Of a stretch of 64,000 bases of DNA, positions 8,092 through 14,657 are shown one piece after another. The notes beneath the pieces are model-generated. The model was given only the letters and a program-made list of their open reading frames with translations. It did no database searches and was not told where the DNA came from. Each line of letters starts with the position of its first letter. Positions within the stretch are counted from its first letter, which is position 1. The position numbers were made by a program, and so were the translations under genes. Location of the stretch: NCBI GenBank assembly GCA_963801855.1, contig CAWDGK010000005.1, positions 124,001 to 188,000 of the forward strand, read 5' to 3'. The DNA is from JACDAN01 sp963801855. Its GTDB lineage: Bacteria; Actinomycetota; Thermoleophilia; Gaiellales; Gaiellaceae.

Positions 8092-9982
8092 CCGAAGCCA
8101 CCGCCGCCTCCACCTCCGCCGCCTCCGCCTCCGCCCGAGAAGCCTCCACCGGGCGCCCCGCCTCCAGAGCCCGACGACGGCGGTGCGAGCGCGGAGCCGA
8201 AGCCCGACGAGAGATCGCCGATCGACATCGACGACGCGCCGGAGCCGAGGTCGCCGTTCGGCGAGATCCAGTAGATGGTGCTCGCCTCGCGCGAGCTCCT
8301 CGGGCATGTGCAGATGCGCTGCCTGCGAGCACGCGGTCGGCGATCCCGAAGGTGATTCCGTACACGAGAAAGCGCTCCCAGAGCGCGAGTGAGGCCGGCG
8401 GCGCCTCTTCGAGCCGCGGGAAGTCCGTCAGGTAGCGACGGAAGGCGTCCCAGCGCTCCGCCTCGGCCTCCGCCTCCCGTGTGCGGCGCCGCCAGAGCTT
8501 CCGCCGTGTCAGCGCGCCCACGAGGGTGGCGGCGTTGACGAACGCGCAGATGCCGAGGGCGAGCAGCACGACGTCGCTCCAGCGTGGATACACCGAGCGC
8601 CAGCCGTTGATCGCGAGATACGAGAGAAGGGCGCCGAGCCCGGCGAACGCCAGCAACCCGACGACGAGGGGGAGCGCGCCCAGCGAAACGAACCACTTTC
8701 GGCCGCGCACCTCCTTGTTCACGTTTGCCTTGAACGCCGTGAAGCGCTTGGACATCTCCGCCCGGTCCTCCTCGATCTTTTCGCGGAAGCGGGAGAGCTT
8801 CTCGGAGCCTCCGTCGAGCACCCCGTCGACGACGTCGGCGACGTCGCGTTCCCACGGCGTGAGCGGGAGTGTCTGGTCGCCGGCGGTCAGCTCCAGGTCG
8901 TTCACGAGCTCCTTGCGAAGGCCGCCCCAGACCGACCGCTCGGTCGTCGTCGGGGCAGATCGATAGAACCCGCGGCGCACGAGGTCGAACAGCGTCGCGG
9001 TGAACTCGAATGACCCGGGTCCGCCTCCCTGCCGGAGAAGGATCGGCACGAGCGCCGGCTCGGTCTCGAGCGGCGGCTCCTGCTCGTACTCGCGGTCGTA
9101 GCCGGTACGACGTTCTCGTCCGAAGAACCGGAAGACCACGCCGGCCAGGAGAAACGCCGGAACCGTCGCGAGCGACAGAAGGATGAGCGCCGTCCACCAC
9201 GGGCGGTCGAGCGCATCCTGGATCCGTTCATGATCGCGCTCGTAGGCCTCGGCATCCTCTTGCTCCTCCGCGACGATCCTCGCCAGGCCGTCGCCGTCGA
9301 CGACGCGCATCCCCTCGGTCGATGGGAAGGCGTCGCGGGGGTACAGCGTGCGCAGCTCCACGAACTGACCCGCAGGCACGGAGACGGCCCGGAGGCGCGC
9401 CTGGTTGTTCGAGAGCGTGACGTCCCCTCGCACCCAGACCGGGTGTCCCCAGGCACGGACGACGTCAGCGGGGCCAGTCGTCGTGGCAGTGAGTTGAGCC
9501 AGCGACTGCTCCCATTCGTCGCCCCAGACCTTGAGATTGACGTCGACGACGTCGTCGTACGCGACGGCAAGCCCGCTGAGGCGATACCGCACCGTGAACG
9601 TCCGGGTCTCGTCGAACGCCTGAAACCTCCAAACGACGCGAACCACGTCTCCTCGGCGCTCCGTCCCGAAGGTGTTCGGTGGTCCGCCGGGTACGAGGTC
9701 CGTCGGCGCGCCCGGCCCAAAGGCGCTTCCCTTCTCCACGACACCGATTGCGTCGATCGTCTCTCCGGTACGAAGCGGGATATCGCGAAACCCGTAACTG
9801 AAACCGCCCGAGAAGGCGACCGTGATCCTCTCCTCGACGTGAACGGCACCCGGTGCGTCGCCGGCTTTCCCGACCGTGACCTGCACGTCGCTGCCGAGGA
9901 GGTCATACGACTGCGCATGGGCGGTACCGGTGAGCGCGAACGCCGCGACGAGGCCGGCGACGACGACGCCAACACGCCTCAT
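8088..9982 (-). CDS. DUF2207 membrane protein with glycine-rich tail, frameshifted
   Basis: Predicted membrane protein of the DUF2207 family. From ATG 9982: signal peptide (MRRVGVVVAGLVAAFALTGT), an extracytoplasmic beta domain (residues about 25-270), a transmembrane helix (about 280-305), a cytoplasmic segment, two more helices (about 450-515), and a Ser/Gly-rich end finishing in thirteen glycines. The last 80 residues are in another frame, with the shift near 8320. Family members often pair with LemA, as here: LemA ends 7 bp upstream. Molecular role unknown; an envelope or stress function is only suggested. Confidence 0.83.
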
Positions 9983-9989
9983 CGGGTGG

Positions 9990-10565
9990 TCAGCTCGCGG
10001 GGGCGCCGGGCGTGAAGCTGACCTGCGGCGGCTCGCGCTCGGCCTCTTCTTCGATGTCGAAGAAGTCCCGCTTCGAAAAGCCGAATGGGCCTGCGACGAA
10101 GACGCCGGGAACCGTCTGGATCGCATTGTTGAACGTCAGCACCGTGTCGTTGTAGACCTGCCGGGAGACGGCGATCTTGTTCTCGGTCTCCGCGAGCTCG
10201 GTCTGCAACTGGCGAAAGTTCTCATCCGCCTGAAGCTCAGGGTAGGCCTCGGCGACGGCGAAGAGGCGACCGAGCGCCTGGCTGAGAAAGCCCTCTGCCT
10301 GCGCGGCCTCGTTGGGCGTGTCGGCTCGTTGAGCGGCCGCCCGCGCCTGCGTCACGGTCTCGAAGGTCTCGCGCTCGTGGGCGGCATACCCCTTGACGGT
10401 TTCGACGAGGTTCGGGATCAGGTCGTGCCGCCTCTTCAGCTGCACCTCGATCTGCGCCCAGGCATTGTCGACGCGGTTTCGAAGCCGGACGAACCGGTTG
10501 TAGAGGACGACCAGGGCGATGACCGCCAGAGCCAGGATGACGAGAATGACGACCGCCCAGGTCAC
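9990..10565 (-). CDS. lemA: LemA family protein
   Basis: Membrane-anchored coiled-coil protein of 191 residues. It has one N-terminal transmembrane helix (residues 2-23) and the family signature NAWAQIEVQLKRRHDLIPNL (about 35-54). Helical segments follow, with the conserved FNNAIQTVPG...FGFSKRDFF region near residues 148-170. Family function is not settled; LemA proteins often sit beside DUF2207 or protease genes. Probably first gene of a LemA-DUF2207 operon, divergent from the selenoprotein candidate 44 bp away. Confidence 0.93.
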   Translation of the reverse strand: MTWAVVILVILALAVIALVVLYNRFVRLRNRVDNAWAQIEVQLKRRHDLIPNLVETVKGYAAHERETFETVTQARAAAQRADTPNEAAQAEGFLSQALGRLFAVAEAYPELQADENFRQLQTELAETENKIAVSRQVYNDTVLTFNNAIQTVPGVFVAGPFGFSKRDFFDIEEEAEREPPQVSFTPGAPAS

Positions 10566-10609
10566 AGTGGGACTCTACTCCTGGTTTCGGCTGCGGATAG
10601 GCTGGCCGC

Positions 10610-10828
10610 GTGTCCGTCGAGATCCTCTACTGCCCGACCTGATCGGGCTACGACGAGCGGGCTGCGAGTCTCGCAGCCGAGTTGAACGCGAACGGGATCT
10701 CCGCCGAGGCGATCGAGGGCGGAAAAGGGCAGTTCGACGTCCTGCGGGATGGCGACCTCGTCTTCTCCAAGCACGACACGGGTCGCTTTCCGGAGGACGG
10801 CGAAGTCCTGGCGGCGCTGCAGTCCTGA
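10610..10828 (+). CDS. Probable selenoprotein, SelW/Rdx family, TGA read as Sec
   Basis: A 72-residue thioredoxin-fold redox protein if the in-frame TGA at 10640-10642 is decoded as selenocysteine. Translation from GTG 10610 gives MSVEILYCPTUSGYDERAAS, with CxxU where SelT/SelW/SelH proteins carry CxxU or CxxC near the N-terminus. The rest matches the Rdx pattern, including GQFDVLRDGDLVFSKHDTGR and FPEDGEVLAAL. A perfect 8-bp hairpin follows the TGA at bSECIS distance. A homologue using Cys would differ by one base (TGC). It is divergent from lemA and 19 bp before a lipoprotein gene. Standard gene callers miss it. Machinery (selA, selB, selC, selD) is not in this window. Confidence 0.85.
10660..10678 (+). 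promoter_or_regulatory. bSECIS-like hairpin
   Basis: GGCTGCGA-GTC-TCGCAGCC forms a perfect 8-bp stem with a 3-nt loop. The loop begins 25 nt after the TGA at 10640-10642. This agrees with bacterial SECIS geometry as I know it (loop roughly 16-37 nt from UGA, a G at the start of a small apical loop). It lies inside the coding sequence, as bacterial SECIS elements do. Confidence 0.75.
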
Positions 10829-10847
10829 GCGACGTACCCTTGGACGC

Positions 10848-11291
10848 ATGCGCACCGTTTTCGCTGCGGGCCTGAGCACACTCCTCCTTGCCGGCTGCCA
10901 GTTCGGCAGCGACGACGGCAAGGCCGAGTTCATCCGCGAGGCGGATGCGATCTGCTCGAAGTACGAGCGGCAGATCGCTCAGATTCCGCAGCCACAGACG
11001 TTCCTACGGGACTTCGCCGTGTTCATGCGCCGCGCAGTGCCGATCGCCCGGCAGCAGAACGTCGAGTTGCGCGCACTCGAAGCGCCCGAGGACGACGATG
11101 CGGACTTCCAGCGCATGCTCACGCTGCTCGACCAACAGCTGGACGCCTGGGAGCAGGCCTCCGAGCAGGCGTTCGCCGGGGACGACCAGCAGGCCCAGGC
11201 GACCTTCGGCGCGTCGTCGGGGCCCGGCGAGGAGGCCCAGCGGATCGCCGGCGAGATCGGCTTCTTCTCGTGCGCGAGACCTGAGGGCTAG
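10848..11291 (+). CDS. Small lipoprotein, unknown function
   Basis: 147-residue exported lipoprotein. Start ATG 10848 gives a short signal peptide with lipobox LLAGC (Cys about residue 17). The mature part is mostly helical and acidic, with two cysteines (ADAICSKYERQ and the near-terminal FSCARPEG) that may pair. This Cys-Lys-x-Tyr pattern is common in small actinobacterial lipoproteins. It lies 19 bp downstream of the selenoprotein gene and may be cotranscribed. The stop is 12 bp from the stop of the convergent paaG-like gene. Confidence 0.8.
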   Translation: MRTVFAAGLSTLLLAGCQFGSDDGKAEFIREADAICSKYERQIAQIPQPQTFLRDFAVFMRRAVPIARQQNVELRALEAPEDDDADFQRMLTLLDQQLDAWEQASEQAFAGDDQQAQATFGASSGPGEEAQRIAGEIGFFSCARPEG

Positions 11292-11303
11292 TTCAGAGGT
11301 AGG

Positions 11304-12074
11304 TCAGCGGCCGGAGAAGCGAGGATCGCGCTTCTCCAGGAATGCGGCGACGCCCTCCCGAAAATCCTCCGTCTGTGTCGCGGCGGACTGGAGCTGGGCC
11401 TCGAGCTCGAGCTGTTCCTCGAGCGTCGACTCGCCGGCCCGATCGAAGAGCCGCTTCGTCATCCCGACGCCCCGGGTGGGCATCGACGCGAGCTGCGCGG
11501 CAAGCTCGGCGGCTCGCGCCCGTAGGGCGTCGTCTTCGACCACCTCGGAGACGAGCCCCCAGGCCTCGGCCTCGGTGGCGGTGAGGCGGCGCCCGGAGGT
11601 CATCCACTCGAAGGCTCGGGCGGGCCCGAGGAGCCTCGCGATGAAGTACGTGCCGCCGGAGTCCGGGACGAGGCCGATGTTGATGAACGCCGGGACGAAG
11701 GTCGCCGCAAGGGAGGCGATGCGGATGTCGCATGCGCAGGCGGTGGAGAGCCCGGCGCCGGCCGCTGCGCCGTTCACTGCGGCGATCACCGGCTTCTCGA
11801 GCGCACGGATCGCGAGGACGTTCGGGTGGTAGTTCGAGCGCAGACGCTCGCCGATGTCCCCCGGCGCCTCGCGAAACTCCGACAGATCCTGGCCGACGCA
11901 GAAACCGCGCCCCGCGCCGGTGAGGACGACTGCCCGAATCTCGGGATCGCGCGCCTCCTTGAGTGCGGCACCGAACCCCTGGTGCATCGAGGTGTTGAAA
12001 GCGTTGAGGACGTCCGGACGGTTGAGCGTGATCGTGAGGACGCCCCCGTCCCGCGTGGTCTCCACCTCGGCCAT
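11304..12074 (-). CDS. paaG: Enoyl-CoA hydratase/isomerase, PaaG-like
   Basis: Crotonase-fold enzyme of 256 residues, closest in motif to PaaG, the 1,2-epoxyphenylacetyl-CoA isomerase that makes the oxepin-CoA after the epoxidase step. Visible: TLNRPDVLNAFN (about 17-28), the oxyanion-hole segment NGAAAGAGLS, and GLVPDSGGTYFIARLLG, whose Asp stands where PaaG has its catalytic Asp. It is the distal gene of the 14.0-11.3 kb operon, after a 115-bp gap that could hold its own promoter. Function fits the paaABCD genes 3 kb away but is inferred. Confidence 0.85.
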   Translation of the reverse strand: MAEVETTRDGGVLTITLNRPDVLNAFNTSMHQGFGAALKEARDPEIRAVVLTGAGRGFCVGQDLSEFREAPGDIGERLRSNYHPNVLAIRALEKPVIAAVNGAAAGAGLSTACACDIRIASLAATFVPAFINIGLVPDSGGTYFIARLLGPARAFEWMTSGRRLTATEAEAWGLVSEVVEDDALRARAAELAAQLASMPTRGVGMTKRLFDRAGESTLEEQLELEAQLQSAATQTEDFREGVAAFLEKRDPRFSGR

Positions 12075-12189
12075 TGGCTCAATCTTGGCGCATCTGCGTC
12101 ACACACCGGAGCGCCGGCGGCTCGTAGCATTCAGCAAGGGCTCTTTTCCCCGGGTGGGTGGGGCGTACAACGACCTCGCTCTGTCGGCT

Positions 12190-12963
12190 CTAGGAGCCCT
12201 TGAACTCGGGGCGGCGCTTCTCGACGAACGCCTGGAGCCCCGCCTTCGCGTCCTCCGACGCGAACGCCAGGTAGAGCAGGCGCCGTTCGTACTCCAGGCC
12301 GAGGGACAGCGGGCCTTCGTACGCGCGGTCGACCGCTTCCTTCGCAAGGCGGGTCGCCACCGGCCCCTTCGCCGCGATGTCATGGGCGACCCGCTTGGCC
12401 TCTTCCAACCAGGCCTCCCTGGCGACCACGCGTGCCACGAGGCCCGCGTCCAGCGCCTCGCGCGCCGAGAGGAAGCGCCCGCTGAGGATCATGTCCATCG
12501 CGAGCGCCTTGCCGACGGCCCGGGTCAGCCGCTGCGTCCCACCGGCCCCCGGGATGATTCCGAGTCCCGTCTCCGGCTGGCCGAACTGGGCCGACTCCGA
12601 TGCGACGATCAGGTCACATGACATCGCGAGCTCGCAGCCTCCGCCGAGGCAGAAGCCCGAGACAGCCGCGACGAGCGGGGTCCAGAGGCCGCGAATCGCA
12701 TCCCACCGTTCGACGCGCCGCTGGTAGTAGAGCTCGATCGCCGAGACCTCCGCGAGCTGCCCGATGTCGGCGCCGGCCGCGAAAGCGCGCTCGGATCCGC
12801 CGAGGACGATGCAGTGGACGGTGTCGTCCGCGTCCAACTCCTGAAGCCGTGCCACGAGCTCCTCCATCAGCTCGTCCGAGAGTGCATTCAGCTGCTTCGG
12901 GCGGTTGAGCAGGACGACGGCTACAGCGTCGTCGCGCTCGACGAGGACGAGAGATTCGCTCAC
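12190..12963 (-). CDS. Enoyl-CoA hydratase (crotonase), PaaF/short-chain type
   Basis: 257-residue crotonase. Start GTG 12963 overlaps the stop of the upstream crotonase (GTGA), coupling translation. It has LLNRPKQLNALSDELMEEL (about 20-38), the oxyanion-hole segment GFCLGGGCELAMSCD, and QPETGLGIIPGAGGTQRL, with the conserved glutamate of true enoyl-CoA hydratases. It would hydrate 2-enoyl-CoA to 3-hydroxyacyl-CoA in fatty-acid or phenylacetate degradation; the operon favours the latter. The end PEFKGS is typical. Confidence 0.88.
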   Translation of the reverse strand: MSESLVLVERDDAVAVVLLNRPKQLNALSDELMEELVARLQELDADDTVHCIVLGGSERAFAAGADIGQLAEVSAIELYYQRRVERWDAIRGLWTPLVAAVSGFCLGGGCELAMSCDLIVASESAQFGQPETGLGIIPGAGGTQRLTRAVGKALAMDMILSGRFLSAREALDAGLVARVVAREAWLEEAKRVAHDIAAKGPVATRLAKEAVDRAYEGPLSLGLEYERRLLYLAFASEDAKAGLQAFVEKRRPEFKGS

Positions 12964-13766
12964 TTCTTCAGGAATTTCTCGATTGCGGCCTTCGGCTCCT
13001 CGGTCGCCATCGAGAGGGCGAGCCAGTCCCGGGCGTGGTTGATCGTCTCGTGCCAGGCGAGGTCGCGCCAGAAGTTGAGGTGCTGCTTCGCGTACCGCGT
13101 GGTCTGCGGCAGCTTGCGAGCGAGGTTCTCGACGACCTCGTCGGTCTTCGCGTCCAGCTCGGCCGCCGGAACCGCCCAGTTCACGAGCCCCCACTCCTCC
13201 GCCTTCTTCGCGGGGATCTCCTCGCACATGAGGACGATCTCCCTGGCCCGCCGGTCACCGACGAGGATCGAGAGCCACTGCGTCGCGCCGCCGGCCGGCA
13301 CCGACCCGTGCTCCGGTCCGACATGGCGGATGAATGCGTCGTCGACCATCACGCCCAGGTCGCAGGCCATCTGGAACTCGTTGCCTCCGCCGACGGCGAT
13401 CCCGTTGATCCGGGCGAGGGTCGGCTTGCCGATCTCTCGCAGCCGGTCGTGGGCGTCCTTGAAGGCGCCGAACCACTTCCAGTACTCGTTCGGCTTACCG
13501 ATGTAGTCCTCCGCCCAGGTGCGAAGGTCCGCGCCGACGCAGAACGCGCGGCCGGCGCCGGTCAGGACGACGACGCGGATCTCGTCGTCCCACGAGGCGT
13601 CCTCACAGGCCCGCGCCAGCTCACGCAAGGTCTGGAAGTCGAAGGCGTTCAGCACCTCCGGCCGGTTGAACGTGATCGTCGCGCGGGGCGGCGCCTTCTC
13701 GTAGACGATCTTCTCGAAGCCGAGCTCCTCGGGCGGAAGCGGGCGCGGATAGTCGGGCTGAGTCAC
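12960..13766 (-). CDS. Crotonase-family hydratase/hydrolase, BamA/BadI-like
   Basis: 268-residue crotonase-superfamily enzyme starting at GTG 13766, overlapping the stop of the EthD-like gene. FNRPEVLNAFDFQTLRELA is a standard N-terminal crotonase motif. The middle differs from fatty-acid hydratases: AEDYIGKPNEYWKWFGAFKD and HVGPEHGSVPAGGATQWL. These resemble 6-oxocyclohex-1-ene-1-carbonyl-CoA hydratase (BamA) and 2-ketocyclohexanecarboxyl-CoA hydrolase (BadI). A role in opening or hydrating an alicyclic or aromatic-derived CoA ester is likely. Sub-family is by eye only. Confidence 0.78.
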   Translation of the reverse strand: MTQPDYPRPLPPEELGFEKIVYEKAPPRATITFNRPEVLNAFDFQTLRELARACEDASWDDEIRVVVLTGAGRAFCVGADLRTWAEDYIGKPNEYWKWFGAFKDAHDRLREIGKPTLARINGIAVGGGNEFQMACDLGVMVDDAFIRHVGPEHGSVPAGGATQWLSILVGDRRAREIVLMCEEIPAKKAEEWGLVNWAVPAAELDAKTDEVVENLARKLPQTTRYAKQHLNFWRDLAWHETINHARDWLALSMATEEPKAAIEKFLKK

Positions 13767-14041
13767 TCGACCTCGGCGAAGTGGACGTGGAAGCGGCCGC
13801 CCATCTCCATCGCGTCCTTCCCTGTGGCCATGAATTCCTCGGTTCGAGCGGCCGACTTGAAGGCGTCCATGTCCGCGAACTCCCATTCGGCGTAGTACGG
13901 GAACTTCGGCTCACCCATCGGGGCGCCGAAAACCGCGCCGTGCCTGAACGTCCCGCCGGGCACCTTTCGGCAGAGCTCGGCGTGCTGCTCGTACCGCCCG
14001 GGCTCCGGTTTCTCCTCGTACAGCACGAACACGCGAACCAT
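13763..14041 (-). CDS. EthD-domain-like small protein
   Basis: 92-residue protein from ATG 14041, first gene of the crotonase operon. It opens MVRVFVLYEEKPEPGRYEQH and contains WEFADMDAFKSAARTEEFMA, the ferredoxin-like alpha/beta-barrel pattern of EthD/dimeric barrel proteins. Its end (HFAEVE) overlaps the start of the next crotonase. EthD-type proteins often accompany degradative oxygenase genes with poorly defined roles. Confidence 0.75.
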   Translation of the reverse strand: MVRVFVLYEEKPEPGRYEQHAELCRKVPGGTFRHGAVFGAPMGEPKFPYYAEWEFADMDAFKSAARTEEFMATGKDAMEMGGRFHVHFAEVE

Positions 14042-14088
14042 GGCCTCTCCTTCCGTCGGCGACGGGCCGGAGCGTATAGCTTCGCCCC

Positions 14089-14538
14089 GTGTCGAGCGGA
14101 ACCGCAGTGGCGGTCGCACTGTGCGCGATCGGGGGCCTGGCAGGCGCGATACAGGCGGCGGTCATGGGCGAGCTCGGGGAGCGCGTCGGCGTCGCGCCCG
14201 CCCTCGCGTTCGCCGTCGCCGTCTCGCTCGCCTTCGCCCTCGGGTTGCTGCTCGTCTGGGAGCAGAGCTTCAGCGGCATCCGCACCGCCGCCCAGCAGCC
14301 GTGGTGGCTGTGGCTGGGCGGCGTCATGAGCGTTTTCATCGTCCTCAGCATCACGTTGGCGACGCCGCGAATCGGCGTCGCTGCGACGATCGGGATCGTC
14401 ATCGCCGGGAACCTGGTGGCCGCGGCGCTGATCGACCAGTACGGCCTCTTCGGCCAGGAACAGGTGGCGATCACGGCGTACCGCCTCCTCGGCCTGGCCC
14501 TGCTCGCCGCCGGCGCGGCCCTCTCGCTCGTCCGTTAG
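14089..14538 (+). CDS. DMT-superfamily YdcZ-like (DUF606) membrane protein
   Basis: 149 residues with five hydrophobic helices, starting at GTG 14089. The pattern (AIGGLAGAIQAAVMGELGER, then helices about 36-53, 72-92, 97-117 and 130-148) is that of YdcZ-type members of the drug/metabolite transporter superfamily. Substrate unknown. It is divergent from the crotonase operon (47-bp gap) and convergent with the xanthine dehydrogenase operon, with the palindromic repeats at 14547-14650 between them. Confidence 0.8.
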   Translation: MSSGTAVAVALCAIGGLAGAIQAAVMGELGERVGVAPALAFAVAVSLAFALGLLLVWEQSFSGIRTAAQQPWWLWLGGVMSVFIVLSITLATPRIGVAATIGIVIAGNLVAAALIDQYGLFGQEQVAITAYRLLGLALLAAGAALSLVR

Positions 14539-14546
14539 CGGCACGT

Positions 14547-14565
14547 CTTGGTGCCAGGCACCAAG
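14547..14565. repeat. Palindromic repeat copy 1 (GGTGCCAGGCACC family)
   Basis: CTTGGTGCC-A-GGCACCAAG, perfect 9-bp arms, flanked on both sides by CACGT. It lies 8 bp after the stop of the YdcZ-like gene. A second, related copy is 62 bp away. It could serve as a terminator hairpin but looks like a dispersed repeat. Confidence 0.65.
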
Positions 14566-14627
14566 GCACGTCTCCTAGGGACAACCCTCCGGCGCGCTAG
14601 CAGCGCTCACTAGTCGGTTAGCAACAC

Positions 14628-14650
14628 GTCCTGGTGCCAGGCACCAGGAC
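14628..14650. repeat. Palindromic repeat copy 2 (GGTGCCAGGCACC family)
   Basis: GTCCTGGTGCC-A-GGCACCAGGAC, perfect 11-bp arms with the same core as the copy at 14547, again with CACGT beside it. It ends 7 bp before the stop of the convergent molybdopterin-subunit gene, so it can form a hairpin at the 3' end of both transcripts. Confidence 0.65.
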
Positions 14651-14657
14651 ACGTCCG

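Noticed and set aside
10640..10642. TGA at 10640 as a true stop, leaving a decayed gene
   Set aside because: The frame after it is open with family motifs, the TGA sits exactly at the redox Cys/Sec position, and a hairpin of SECIS geometry follows. Not excluded, but less likely.
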